A stretch of 64,000 bases of DNA, from assembly GCF_003855095.1 (NCBI RefSeq), contig NZ_CP033972.1:5394001-5458000 (forward strand), written 5' to 3'. Below are positions 23,601 to 35,000 of this stretch, one piece after another. The translations under genes and the position numbers were made by a program. The notes beneath the pieces are model-generated. The model was not told the DNA's origin, made no database searches, and saw only the letters and a list, made by a program, of their open reading frames with translations. Position 1 is the first letter of the stretch; every line of letters starts with the position of its first letter. The DNA comes from Gordonia insulae (GTDB lineage Bacteria; Actinomycetota; Actinomycetes; Mycobacteriales; Mycobacteriaceae).

Positions 23601-25690
23601 CGCACCTGCCCGGCTACATGGTCCCGCACGCGCTGGTCATCGTGAAGGAGTTCCGCCTCACCACATCCGGCAAGATCGACCGTAGATCCCTTCCCCCGGT
23701 GGACTTCGCGACGTCCGCGCCGTATCGCGCGCCGGGTTCGCAGATGGAGGCCGTGGTCGCCGGGATCTTCGGGCAGGTCCTCGGGCAGGACCGGGTGTCC
23801 GCCGACGCCGACTTCTTCGATCTCGGCGGCAGTTCGCTGTCGGCCACCAAGGTGACCTCGCGTCTGTCGGCGCTGCTCGACCGGCAGGTCCCGGTCAAGT
23901 TGCTGTTCGAGCGTCCGACCGTGGCGACGCTGGCACAGGCACTCGCGGGCGGGCCCACCGGACACGGCGCTCCGCCGCTGCTGGCGCGCAGCCGTGCCGA
24001 ACTGGTGCGGGTGTCGGGAATGCAGCGCGGCCTGTGGCTGGTCAACCGGTCCGATCCGGACTCGGCCGCCTACAACGTCGCCATGGCCCTGCGGCTCACC
24101 GGTGACCTCGACGTCACCGCCCTGCAATTGGCCACCACCGACCTCGTCCGCCGGCACGAGTCGTTGCGCACCACGTATCCGATGATCAACGGTGAGCCGA
24201 TCCAGGTGATCATGCCCGCCGACGTCGTGGAGAGTGACCTGACGATCGAGCTGCGGGAGGTCTCGTCGTCGCTGGAGGCGGCCATCGGGCGGGTCACCGG
24301 TGAGGGATTCGACATCACCACCCGCCCGCCGGTTCGAGCCGTGCTGCTGCGTGTCTCCGCCGAGGAGCATGTGCTCGTCTTCGTGGTGCACCACATCAGC
24401 GCGGACGGTGCGTCGATGTCGCCGCTGGCGCGCGATCTCATGACGGCGTACGCGGCGCGTAGTGCGGGCGCCGAGCCGGCGTGGAAGCCGCTGCCCGTGC
24501 AATACGCCGACTTCAGTCTGTGGGTGTCGGAGCGTCTCGCGGTCGCCGACGCGGACGGCGTCACCGAGGAGGAGCGCCAGCTCTCCTACTGGGACCAGCG
24601 TCTCGCGGGTGTGCCCGAGCGACTGGACCTGCCGCACGACCGCCCGCGGCCCAAGACGCCGAACTTCCGCGGCGACGTGGTGAACTTCGAGATCCCGTCG
24701 TCGGTGGTGGCAAGTCTGGATGCGGTTGCGCGCCAACACCACACGACGGCCTTCATGGTGATCCATGCGGCGTTCGCCGTGCTGCTCAACCGCATCTCGG
24801 GTCGCTCCGACCTGGTGATCGGCACCCCGTTCGCGGGACGCGGCGAGCAGAGCCTCGACGATGTGGTCGGGATGTTCGTGAACACCCTGGCACTGCGGAC
24901 GACGGTGAACCCGGGGGAGCGCTTCGTCGATCTGCTCGAGCGGGTGCGCAACGACGACCTCGCCGACATGTCGCACACCGACGTGGCGTTCGACAACATC
25001 GTCACCCGCACCCTGGCGAAGCCGCCGACCTCGTACAACCCGATCTACCAGGTGATGCTGGCGTTCCAGGACGTCGATTTCCCGACCCTGCAGTTCGACC
25101 GGTTGACGGTGACCCCGGTGCACGAGGAACTGACCTCGGCGAAGGTCGATCTCCAGCTCACACTGTTCCCCAACGATCCGGACCGGGACGAGCATGGCGG
25201 TGCCCTGCGGGCGCAGTTCCTCTACGCCACAGACCTGTTCGAGCGCGACACGATCGAGCGGATGTCCGCGCGATATCTGCAGGTACTGGAATCGGTGGTC
25301 TCCGATCCCGAGGGCGTGGTCGGCGACGTCGGCATCCGACTGGCCGACGAGATGCGGGCCGCCGCGGCACCCGCGGACGACACCCCGGACGAGGGTCTCG
25401 CCGATCTGGTCTCGCGGGCGGCGGTCGCCGCCGGAACCGCGACCGCGGTGGGGAGCCCGGCGGAGCTGAGTTTCGGCGATCTCGATATCATGATGCAGGC
25501 GATGAGTCCGACTGCGCCCGATCCTGATTCGGCGCTGACGATGGCACTGATGACCCTGGTTCCCGGGCTGGCCGAGGCCGGGCCGGAAGGTTTCGACGAG
25601 CTCCTGGCGGAGTTGCGTGACCGAGCAAGCAGCGTGGTGAACGAGCACTCGACGGATGCGGTCGAGTCGGAAGGCAGCGAACGAACGTGA
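17669..25690 (+). CDS. NRPS2: initiating NRPS, starter C-A(Ser)-T-C-A-T-C plus C-terminal tail domain
   Basis: 2673 aa. Start ATG 17669 chosen because GGGAGAAAGAGG precedes it; GTG 17540 or ATG 17648 would add 43 or 7 residues. Domains by residue: starter C 15-460 (AAQRGMWFAENLS, HHIALDGY; closest in pattern to the EntF N-terminal C domain, which condenses an acyl group with serine); A 470-960; T about 975-1040 (LGGDSL); C 1055-1505 (HHIAGDG); A 1515-2010; T 2030-2090 (LGGSSL); C 2105-2560 (HHISADG); tail 2574-2673. First pocket D-V-W-H-F-S-L-I-D matches the known serine code; second pocket D-A-F-V-I-V-L-I-W is not one I can assign. It ends after a C domain whose A domain is at the start of NRPS3, so the third module is split between proteins. 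The stop overlaps the NRPS3 start (GTGA). Confidence 0.95.
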   Translation: MGSVESTHDATETELVPLALTAAQRGMWFAENLSANYSVTVAQYLDIQDRELTLDRDLFRRAVVDNGRAQGSAFTRIVETNGVPMQIVDQSIDNDLEFLDFRDRPDPLGAALAWMNDDYQQQMDLRTDRLVVSTLIRVADDRSLWYVRAHHIALDGYAGLTAVQDVVNRYNAAVTGADYAPKPGASLAELVDDDKKYIEGTRRVADREYWVERVRDLPERVTLAQQSAAAELSPRNLVAGSQLSVDQQADLDRVAADLNTSAAVLLTAGFSSYLARMAGTDDVVLSLPVTGRATAKIKRASGMLANMLPVRARNVSGLSMRELIEQVQLELTGALRHQRYRFEDIRIDAGLQDANTASFGPIVNLMFFDKPIEMAGASVDYQILSSGILEDLRLNVYQASPGARLVVDFHGNPNLYIEDELRGHLQRFLIFLDRAFTDMDTLIGDIDLLLDGERDDLLAIGEGPQLHLRDDVGHLLTSFERRVRDHGDEIAVEFDGREWTYTQFDRLRCVLAQHLVDTGVGRGDHVVVALERGVAQVAAIYAVLTVGAAYVPVDPAQPDERRRLIAQTVSARTILDAPLLGSIGFDVSTTAATSGDTVAVRGGGSEAAYVLFTSGSTGTPKGVQVSHAAVLNRLAWMQDNYPLAAGDKVLYKTPFTFDVSGWELLWPLAHGARMVIARPDGHRDPEYLLDLITRREVNVLHFVPSMLDVYTEVLQNDGHETLLPPTVRRVFTSGEALPRLLADRVLDGSSAELVNLYGPTEAAIDVTEHRVIADDGPVPIGRPVANTDVYVLDTRLQPVPTGVAGELYLAGCQLADGYVGRSDLTSDRFVANPLSGNGSRMYRTGDLVRWSADGDLQYLGRTDFQVKIRGQRIEPGEIESVLDSMPGVDATAVVPRTDLAAGPVLVAYLRSDDGSVSPAAALSWCRRHLPSHMVPSAAVLLDQFPINATGKLDRKQLPAPDLRPVVGYEPPRTPVEQTLASLIGELLSVERVGLRDNIFALGGDSLMAARLVSRARVEHNVRVDLTDVFTSVDVGEIAERSRRGGADGRPELARVHPRPDTIPLSHAQTRLWFVNRMDPGAGTYNMPGAVRLGTDIDVAAVQLALGDLIDRHETLRTRFGSHGGEPIQEILTRAEALAFLDIEVAVVDERIDEVIAGEASRGFDLVHEIPFRARILRDSGGYVVMLVLHHIAGDGFSLMPLIRDLFVAYTARADGADRGLAPLDVQYADFAIWQHQLLGDADDPTSVAAQGIEFWQDELAGLPGFLPLPTDHPRPHVATGNGGYVDTALDPELAAGIRTLARDHNVTPFSVLHTAFAVLLARWAEVDEVAIGTAVAGRDEPETIDLVGMFVNTVVLRTALAPGDTTADVLDRAHTTRTRAMRHASIPFERVVEAVAPERSAAHTPLFQVSLTMHPGQATALDQWVDTAELIDARVPSAKFDLSVTVTDQVGASGLDVEIAYSADLFDHRTIERVAAQLVTVLRSMIDAPSSPIGTIDLVDDDEIAALTGPVETRVIPETLRDLLFNGVVQSNPAAVAISGTSTITWSTLEAGTNQLARELVARGVGPGDVVAICIPRSHLSVTSMIAVAKSGAAFVSIDPGHPPARLAEILADSGAVLGLTSVAVAASAPAGIEWLPVDDETIELQLAGHSGSRLHTDELRRAPRVDDLAYLIYTSGSTGRPKAAAVSHQGLANLVANQRIILRLDQRSRVLHVASPSFDASIFEILMALCTGAELVISPAGVFGGDELATLIERHRVTHAVMTPSALGTLEPAAVPSLSRVISVGEACPPDLMRRWTRAGRAFFNLYGPTEVTIWATAAGPMHEGDDVTIGRAVPGVGALVLDQTLRPVPAGVPGELYLAGIQLARAYHRRSDLTATRFVPNPFGDGERMYRTGDRVVRTASGNLRYVGRTDFQLKIRGLRIEPGEVDAAILHHPLVTEVVSLGVPGPGGDDVLVAYAKLADGASADPKRILEQAGAHLPGYMVPHALVIVKEFRLTTSGKIDRRSLPPVDFATSAPYRAPGSQMEAVVAGIFGQVLGQDRVSADADFFDLGGSSLSATKVTSRLSALLDRQVPVKLLFERPTVATLAQALAGGPTGHGAPPLLARSRAELVRVSGMQRGLWLVNRSDPDSAAYNVAMALRLTGDLDVTALQLATTDLVRRHESLRTTYPMINGEPIQVIMPADVVESDLTIELREVSSSLEAAIGRVTGEGFDITTRPPVRAVLLRVSAEEHVLVFVVHHISADGASMSPLARDLMTAYAARSAGAEPAWKPLPVQYADFSLWVSERLAVADADGVTEEERQLSYWDQRLAGVPERLDLPHDRPRPKTPNFRGDVVNFEIPSSVVASLDAVARQHHTTAFMVIHAAFAVLLNRISGRSDLVIGTPFAGRGEQSLDDVVGMFVNTLALRTTVNPGERFVDLLERVRNDDLADMSHTDVAFDNIVTRTLAKPPTSYNPIYQVMLAFQDVDFPTLQFDRLTVTPVHEELTSAKVDLQLTLFPNDPDRDEHGGALRAQFLYATDLFERDTIERMSARYLQVLESVVSDPEGVVGDVGIRLADEMRAAAAPADDTPDEGLADLVSRAAVAAGTATAVGSPAELSFGDLDIMMQAMSPTAPDPDSALTMALMTLVPGLAEAGPEGFDELLAELRDRASSVVNEHSTDAVESEGSERT
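25388..25690 (+). other. C-terminal tail domain of NRPS2 (P1/P2-like)
   Basis: About 100 residues after the last C domain. LVSRAAVAAGTATAVGSPAE then LSFGDLDIMMQAM follows the same pattern as P1 (RRAELTPTLTAVRYSGES, VTYRDLAIALTRY) and continues with a helical part (ALTMALMTLVPG, ELLAELRDRASS). The last 20 residues are acidic and probably disordered. A docking role toward the NRPS3 head is inferred from location only. Confidence 0.65.
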
Positions 25691-26020
25691 CAGGAATCGG
25701 TCCGGACGCAGTAGACATTTCTACGGGATGGGGGCGACGTCCGCCGACGCGAGACCTGATCACCATTGCGGCGCAACTCGAACCGGAGACACCTGCACTG
25801 ACCGTTGCCGCCGCACCGGTGACGTTCGCCGAGCTGAACAGTCGGGTGTCGCCGACCGCGGCGGTGTTCGCATCCCGCGGACTGGACACCGAGGCCGCCG
25901 TCAGCGCCATCGTCACCGCCCTGATCCCCAAGGACGGACTCGACCCGACCGGCATCGCGTCGGCGATCCAGGCGGCCGTCGACGAGATCCGGCAACGCGC
26001 GTGCGCGGTCGCGGGCACCG
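25687..26020 (+). other. N-terminal head domain of NRPS3 (P1/P2-like)
   Basis: Residues 1-110 precede a complete A domain that has its own N-terminus ([19 protein letters not shown]), so this is extra. [30 protein letters not shown] and a helical end ([13 protein letters not shown]) align with P1, P2 and the NRPS2 tail. It lies exactly at the protein boundary where a module is split between C (NRPS2) and A (NRPS3). Confidence 0.7.
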
Positions 26021-29000
26021 GCGACTGGGGTTCACTGCCGGGCATCTTCGCCTCCGCCGTGCACCGGTTCGGCGAGCGAGTGGCCATCACCGACCTCAAC
26101 GGTGGCTCACTGACCTACCGCGAACTCGATGCCCGCTCCGATGACGTGGCCGCCGGGCTGCTCGCCCGGGGCGTTTCCACGGGTGGCGTCGTCGGTCTCG
26201 CCACCCCGCGCACCGTCGACGTCATGGTCGCCATCCTCGGCATCCTGAAGGCGGGTGCGACCTACCTCCCGCTGGACACCTCGCATCCGGCCGACCGGCT
26301 CTCGTTCGTCGTCGGCGATGCCGCACCCGCGCTGATCATCACCGACCACGATGGCGCCGAGGCGCTCGGCTTCCTCGACGTCGACCGGAGCACCATCGGC
26401 GATCTGATCACCGCGGGCGCCGCCCGGCCGGTCCCGCTGCCGAAGACGATCGACGCGCGCACCGCCGCGTACATGATCTTCACATCGGGTTCCACCGGAC
26501 GCCCCAAAGGTGTTGTGGTGGAGCATCGCAGCGTCGTCGCGCTGATGTCGGCCGCCCAGCAGCACTACGGCTTCACCGAAACCGACGTGTGGACGATGTT
26601 CCATTCCTACGCCTTCGACGTCTCGGTGTTCGAGATGTGGGGGCCGTTGCTGTTCGGTGGCCGGCTCGTGGTGGTCGACTTCCTCACCACCCGTAGCCCC
26701 GACGAGTTCGCCGAACTGCTCATCGCGGAGTCGGCCACGGTCGTCTCCCAGACGCCGTCGGCCTACTACCAGCTCGCCGCGGCGGTGCGGCCGACCGCGC
26801 GCAACCGCCTGGCCGCAAGCGTCCGGTACATGGTGTTCGCCGGTGAGGCACTGGATTTCGCACAGGTCCGGCGCTGGTATACCGACCGCATCGACGGCGA
26901 GGGGACGGTCGGACCCGTTCTCGTCAACATGTACGGCATCACCGAGACGACGGTGCACTCCACGTTCCGGGCCCTCGACCCCGAGTTCGTCGACTCCGCC
27001 AAGGGCTCCGACGTCGGGCAGGGCCTACCCGACCTGACCATCCACCTGCTCGACGACCGTCTGAGCCCGGTACCCGACGGCGTGCCCGGCGAGATCTATG
27101 TCAGTGGTACGCAGGTCACCCGCGGATACCTCGGCCGTCCGGGCCTGAGCTCCGGACGGTTCGTCGCCGACCCGTTCGCCGGCGACGGTTCGCGGATGTA
27201 CCGCAGCGGTGACCTCGCCATCCAGCGCGACGGCAGCCTGGAGTACCTCGGTCGCTCCGATGCACAGGTCAAGTTGCGCGGCTTCCGGATCGAGCTCGGC
27301 GAGGTGGAGACGGCGCTGCTGTCCACTGCCGGCGTGGATGCGGCGGCGGTCGCGGTCAAGCAGCGCGACGGCGGTGACGAACTGCTCGTGGGATATGTCG
27401 TCCCCGAAGGCGGCGCCACCCTCACGCCGTCGGAGGTGCGCATCGCCGCGGCCGGTGCCCTGCCGACCTACATGGTGCCCGACGTGGTCATGGTGATCGA
27501 TCAGCTTCCCCTCACGGTCAACGGGAAATTGGATCGCCGCGGGCTTCCCGAGCCGGAGATCCGTGGTGCCGCAGAGTATGTCGCGCCCAGCACGGAGACC
27601 GAGAAGATCCTGGCCGAGATCGTCGCCGACGTCCTGGGCCTCGAGCGCATCAGCGTCGCCGAGTCGGTGTTCGACCTCGGTGGCAACTCGCTGGCCGCGG
27701 CCCGGATCGTCGGCCGGGCGGGTGAGGCCTTCAATGTCGAGATGTCGGTCCGCGACGTGTTCGATGTGCCCTCGGTGCGCGGATTGGCCACCCTGATCGG
27801 TGGACGCGGCGAGGGTCTCGCGCCGGTGGTCGCCGTGGCGCCGCGTCCGGACCGGGTGCCGTTGTCCTTCGCCCAGGTCCGGATGTGGTTCATCAACCAG
27901 TTCGACCCGTCGGCATCGACCTACAACATCCCGGTCCTGCTGCGGCTGACCGGGCCCGTCGACCTCGCGGCGCTGCGGGCGGCCATCGAGGACGTCGTGG
28001 TGCGCCATGAGGTGCTTCGGACGACTTTCCCGGCCGTCGACGGCACGCCCGTTCAGGTGATCAGTCCGGTCGACACCGTTGCCACACAGCTGGATTGGGC
28101 GGTGGTCGACTCCGCCACCGACCTCGCTGCCGGCGTCGCCGCAGGTTTCGACGTGACGTCGCAATGGTCGTTGCGCGCACGGGTGTGGCGCTCGGCGCCG
28201 GACGAGTACGTGTTCGGTCTGGTCGCGCATCACATCGCCGCCGACGGAGAGTCGATGGCTCCGCTGGTCGCCGACGTCGTGGCGGCCTACGCGGCCCGCG
28301 TCGCCGGTGCGGAGCCCGAATTCGCGCCACTGGACGTGCAATTCGCCGACTTCGCCATCTGGCAGCACGAGGTCCTGGGCTCGGCCGACGACCCGGACTC
28401 CGTGGTGGGACGCCAGTTGGCGTACTGGTCGCGTCAGCTGGCCGGAGTGCCCGATGTCCTGGAACTCCCGACCGACCGACCACGTCCGGTGGTGGCATCC
28501 CAACGCGGCGCCCAGGTGTCGTTCGAGGTTCCCGGTTGGGTCATCGACCGGGTGTCGGTGGTGGCGCGCGAGCGCAGCGTGACGCCGTTCATGGTGGTGC
28601 ATGCCGGTCTCGCGGTCCTGCTGGCGCGGCTGTCGGCGACCGACGACATCGCGGTGGGCACCCCGATCGCCGGTCGCGGTCAGCGCGTGCTCGATCCGCT
28701 CGTGGGTATGTTCGTCAACACCCTCGTGCTCCGTAGCCGGGTGGACACCGACATGTCGTTCATGGATCTGCTCGATCACGTCCGGGTGACCGACCTCGAG
28801 GCGTTTGCGCATGCCGATGTGCCGTTCGAGACCGTGGTCGAACATCTGCAACCCGTACGCTCGGAATCCTTCGCACCCTTGACTCAGGTCCTGCTGTCGT
28901 TCGATCAATCGGTGCTGGCCGAATTCGCCAGTGGCGGTGTCCTCGCCGACGACGTCGCCGGAGTGCAGGTGAGTTCCGTCGCGGTCGACGAGATCCCGGC

Positions 29001-32000
29001 CAAGGTCGACCTCACCGTCGGCATCACCGACGGCGGCGACCGGTGGCACGGATCGCTGATCTATGCCACCGATCTGATCGATGCCGACACCGCCGAACAC
29101 ATGGCGGCGCAGTTCGTCCGCCTGCTCGATCAGCTCACCGCCGACCCCACCGCGCCGATCGGTGAGTCGCATCTGCTGTCCGACGAAGAGGCGGCCGCAC
29201 TGCTGCCCGTCTCCGGCGCGCCGGCGGCGACCCCGCGGCATCTGGCGGAGGTGTTCGGCGAGATCGCCCAGCAATTCGGAGACCACGAGGCGGTCACCGA
29301 CGGGCACGGGTCCGCCCTCACCTATGCCCAGCTCGACGCCCGGTCGAATCAGGTTGCGCGCTGGCTGATCTCGCAGGGTATCGGTGCGGAGTCGCTGGTC
29401 GCGCTGGCGATCGGCCGGTCCAAGGACCTCCTCGTCGCGATGTGGGCGGTCGCCAAGGCGGGCGCCGGGTATCTCCCTATCGACCCGGACTATCCGGCCG
29501 AGCGGATCGAACACATGCTCACCGATTCCGGGGTGCGGGTCGGCCTCACCGCGGCGCGGTACGAGGCGACCCTGCCGGGCGGCGTCGCCTGGACATCGGT
29601 GGAGAATCTCGGATCCGCCGCGGTCATCGACAGATTCGATGACGCCGCCCTGCGCGTCGACGAACTCCCGGCCGGGCGGCACCTCGACGCGATCGCCTAC
29701 GTCATCTACACGTCCGGATCGACGGGCACGCCCAAGGGCGTCTCGGTGACCTACCGGGGCATCCACAACTTCGCGGCGGCCGAGGTCGCCCGCTTCGGCA
29801 CGGACGCGACGTCGCGGGTACTCGCCTTCGCGTCGCCCAGTTTCGACGCGTCGATCCTCGAATGGCTGCTGGCATCGGTGGCCGGTGCAGCCCTGGTGTA
29901 TCGCCCCGACGGGGTGCTGGGCGGGGACATGTTGTCCGCCTTCATCCGGGAGCAGTCCCTGACCCACGTCTTTCTCACCCCAACGGTGCTGGCCACCCTG
30001 GAACCCGAGACCGTCGGCGATCTGCGGGTGCTGATCTCCGGGGGCGAAGCGGTGTCGCAGACCCTCGTCGACCGGTGGTCGTCGTCGCTGGCCTTCTTCA
30101 ACGCGTACGGGCCGACCGAGGCATCGGTGGCGGTGGCGATGAGTCATGCGCTCGAGGCCGGGCGGCCCGTGCACATCGGCGGCCCGATCGACGGTGTCGG
30201 ACTGCTCGTGCTCGACGCCCGTCTGCATCCGGTGCCCATCGGTGTCCCCGGTGACCTGTACGCCGCAGGCGTCGCGGTGGCCCGCGGGTACCTCGACCGG
30301 CCGGGCCTGAGCGCGGAGCGCTTCGTGGCCAATCCCTTCGGTGGCATCGGCGACCGGATGTATCGGACCGGCGACGTGGTGCGCTGGCGCCACGGCCGGA
30401 CGGGCGAGCTCGTGCTCGAATACGTCGGCCGCAGCGACGACCAGGTGAAGTTGCGCGGTCTGCGGATCGAGCTGGGCGAGATCGAGACCGTGCTGGAGTC
30501 CCATCCGGCCGTGTCGTCGGCCGTGGTGATCGGTGTCGGCGGGTCGGTGGCGACCGCCCTCGCCGGGTATGTGGTCGCTGATCCGTCCGTCGACGGTGCC
30601 ATATTACGTGACTTCGTGTCACAGCGGCTGCCCGCCCACATGGTGCCGGCAAGCATCATGGCGCTCGACGCGCTCCCGCTGACCCCGGCCGGCAAGCTCG
30701 ACAAGAGGGCGCTGCCGGACCCCGTGATCGACACCGAGACAGCCGATTACGTGGGACCGGCGTCGTCGACGGAAGAGCTGCTCGCCGCCGTGGTCGCCGG
30801 GGTGCTCGGCGTGGACCGGGTGAGCGTGGTGGAGTCGTTCTTCGCCTTGGGTGGCGATTCCATCCTGTCCATCCAATTGTCCTCTGCGGCAAGGTCGGCC
30901 GGACTGGCGCTGTCACCGAAGGACGTGTTCGAGCACAAGTCGGTCCGGGCGATGGCACGTGCGGCAGCGCTGGGCGACGACGCGGTCGCGCTGATCGACG
31001 AACCGGTCGGCGGTGGCGCCGGCGAGGTGGTCGTCTCCCCGGTCGTGGCGTGGATGCTCGAACTCTCCGATGTCGCCGAGGATTTCGCGGATTTCTCCCA
31101 GTCGGTCGTGCTGGTGGCGCCGGACGGTCTCGACTCCGTGGTCCTCGGTGCGGTCCTGGGCGTGGTGATCGACGCGCACCCGATGCTGTCGGCACGACTC
31201 GCGGAGATCGACGGACACTGGGTACTGCGTTCGGGGGCGGGTGCCGATCCGGTCGTCGCCGCGGTCTCGACCCCTGCCGCGGTCGGCTCCGCGGAGTTCG
31301 GGGCGGCCGTGTCCGCCGCGCATGCGGACGCGTTGCGGCAACTGGATCCGGTTGCGGGCGTGCTGGTGTCGGCGGCGATCGTCTCCGGTTCCGATGGTGC
31401 ACGCGTTGTCCTGGCGATCCACCACGTCGGTGTGGATGCGGTGTCGTGGCCCATCCTCCTCGAGGACGTGATCACGGTCTGGGGTCAGCTGACCGCCGGG
31501 CAGGAGCCGGTGGTCCGGCCGGAGGTCACCTCGGCGCGCGCGTGGCACGCCGGCCTGGCGGCGCTGACGCCCGACCACGTCGGCGAGGCCGACTACTGGT
31601 TGTCGCGTCTGCCCGAGCCGACGGGTTTCGGTTCGGCGTTCGACCGGGACCGGGATCGCTTCGACTCGGTCGGGTCGGTGCGGCACCAGGTGGATGCCGC
31701 GGTGACCGAGGCGCTGGTGACCGTGGTGCCGGAAGCCTTCGGCGGACACGTGAACGATGCTCTGCTGGCAGGTCTGGCACGTGCGGTGCGGTCGTGGCAG
31801 ACCGCTCGTGGGATCGCCGACGACGCGCCGGTCGGCGTGCTCGTCGAGGGACACGGCCGCTATGAGGATGCCCTGACGACCGGGCCGGATCCGCGTCGCG
31901 CCGATCTCGCGCGCACCGTCGGCTGGTTCACCACGGTGGCGCCGGTGGTGCTGGACCCGGGTGCGGACGTGGTGCATGCCGTGAAGGCCGCCAAGGAGGA

Positions 32001-35000
32001 ACGGCTGGGCCAGCCCGACCGCGGTGTCGGGTTCGGCCTCTTGCGATTCGGCGGGGACGAGCGACTCGCCGGTCGCGCGCTGCCGTCGATCGGGTTCAAC
32101 TTCTTCGGTGCCGGCGGTCGAGGCGGCGGCGACGGTGTCGAGGTGCCGTTCATGGTGGACTCCGGTGCCCCCGCGCTGCCGTCCTCGGTGTCGGGCGCGA
32201 TGACGGCGATGAACGTGATCACCGTGAACGTGGGTACCCGGGTGACGGAGCAGGGCCGCGAGTTGTCGGCGGATTTCCTGTTCGCACAGGGGATTCTCTC
32301 GGACGAGGACGTGGCCGATCTCGCCGCCCGCTGGTCGGCCGAACTCGCGGCGATCGTGGATGTGGTCGCGCGTGCGGTGGATCTGGGCCTGTCTCCATCC
32401 GACGTGCCGGGAACCGGTGTGTCGCAGGATGATCTGGATCTGCTGGCCGCGCGCCACCCCGGCGCCGACATCTGGCCGCTCTCGCCCCTGCAGAAGGGCC
32501 TCTATCTGCAATCCGCCCTGGCCGGTGCCGGTGCGGGCACGGATGCGGTCGACGTCTACGTCAGCCAGGGGGTGTTGCGACTGGGCGGTGACGTCGACGA
32601 GCAGCGACTGGCTGCGGCCGTGCACTCGCTGTGCGGTCAGCATCGGGTGTTGCGGTCCGGATTCGTGCAGACCGACAGCGGCGCCGTGGTCGCCGTCGTC
32701 CCCGACGACGTGACGGTGCCCTGGCGCACCATCGATGTCGGCGACGTCGACGAGGATCGTCGCCGCGCCGTCGTCGACGAGGTGATCGCCGCCGAGCGGG
32801 TCGAGCCGTTCGACCTGGCGGCACCACCGTTGCTGCGGGTCGTCCTCGTGCGCGACACCGACGGCGTGAGCGTCGTCATCACCAACCATCACATCCTGTT
32901 CGACGGATGGTCGGGCCCGCTGGTCCTCGCGGATCTGTTGGCCATCTACGCCACGGGCGCGACGTACACGGGCCAGACCGCCACGGGCGACACGGATTTC
33001 GCCGATCATCTACGGCGTATCGCGCGGACCGATGATGCGGCGGGACTGGCGGCGTGGCGTGAGGTGCTCGCGCCGGTCGAGGGCCCGACGTTGGTCGCAC
33101 CGGGGGTCGAGGCGACCGCGGATGCACTGCCCCGTGACCATGCCGTGGTTCTGGACGCCGAGTTGACGGCCGGCATCGAAGCGGCAGCCCGCGCCGAGGG
33201 CGCGACGGTGGCCACCGTGTTGCAGTTCGCGTGGGCGGTGCTGTTGTCGCGGCTGACCGGCAATCGGGTCGTCACGTTCGGCGAGACGGTGTCGGGTCGC
33301 CCGGCCGATCTCGACGGTGTCGAGTCGATGGTGGGGCTGTTCATCAACACCCTGCCGGCCGTGGTCGATGTCGATCCGGCGGCGCCGATCTCCGAGGTGC
33401 TGTCGAGGTTGCAGGCGGCCAAGGTCTCGGTACTCGACCATCAGCATCTGGGTTTGCCCCAGTTGGCCGGGAGCGTCACCGGTGCGCTGTTCGACACGTT
33501 GACGGTGCACGAGTCGTATCCGGTGGACACCGATTCGTTGTCCACCACGGATGCCGCGCTGACCGGTGGCCTGCAGATCCGCGAGGTCGAGGTCAGTGAC
33601 TCGACGCATTACCCGCTCAACATGGTGACATCGCCGATGGGCGATCGGTTGTCGGTGAAGCTGAAGTATCTGCCGGTCGCTTTCGACGACGCGCAGATCG
33701 CGGTGTTCGCCGATGCGCTGGTCGAGATCCTGCGGACGATAGCGACGGCGCCGGGGTCGCTGGTGGCGGACCTGTCGCTTGTTGCCGGACCGCAGCACGC
33801 CGAACTCGCCCGCTGGTCGGTCGGCGCCGGTGTGGTGATTCCGGGAGAAACCGTCGCGGACGCGCTGGCCGCGCAGATCGCGCGGACGCCGGACGCCGAG
33901 GCCCTGCTGTTCGAGGACCGCATCGTGAGCTACGCCGAGCTCGGCGCACGCGTCGCCGGACTGGCGCGGGTCCTGATCGCTGCGGGCGTGGGACCCGGTG
34001 TGCCGGTGGGGATCTCCCTCGAGCGGTCGGTCGAGTTCGTGGTCGCCATCCATGCGGTGGTGGCCGCCGGCGGCCAGTATGTGCCCTTCGACACCGCCGC
34101 TCCCGCGGATCGCGTGCGGTACATGGTCGACACCGCCGGTGTGGCCGTGGTGCTCGTCGCCGCGGGCCATGTGCCTGCGGCGATCGGCGAACTCGGTGAC
34201 GATGTCACCGTCATCGAGGTCGACGCCTCGGCCGATGCCGATGAGTCCGCGACACCGGTGACGGACGCGGAACGGTTGGCGCCGTTGCGGTCCGACGACG
34301 CGCTCTACACGTTGTTCACGTCGGGGTCGACCGGACGCCCGAAGGGTGTCACCGTGTCGCACCGGTCGGTGGCCAACCGGCTCTGGTGGGGGCTGTCGGA
34401 GTACCCGTGGACCTCGGGGGATCGGGTGATCCAGAAGACGCCGGTGACCTTCGACGTGTCGGTGCCGGAGTTGTTCGCGCCGTTGATGTCCGGCGCGGCG
34501 ATGGTCGTGGCGCGGCCGGGTGGTCATGCGGATCCGGCCTACATCGCGGAGTTGATCTCGTCGACGCGGGCGACGTCGGTGCATTTCGTGCCGTCGATGC
34601 TGTCGGTGTTCCTGGATGTGGTCCCGGCCGAGCGGATCCGTTCACTGGACACCTTGCGATGGGTGTTCTGCTCGGGTGAGGCCCTGCCGCCCGCGGTGGT
34701 GGCCCACGCGCACGCGCTCCTCCCGCAGGTCGCCATCGTCAACCTGTTCGGCCCCACCGAGGCCGCGGTCGAGGTGGCGGTCGCGGACGTGACCGAGCGC
34801 GAGACGCTGGTGCCGATCGGGGTGCCCGTGTGGAACACCACCACGTATGTGTTGGATGCGCGGTTGGCGTTGGTGCCGCCGGGTGTGCCGGGTGAGTTGT
34901 ATCTGGGTGGTGTGCAGGTGGCCCGCGGGTATGCGTCGCGTCCGGGGTTGACCGCGGAGCGGTTTGTGGCGGATCCGTTCGGTGGGCCGGGTGCGCGGTT

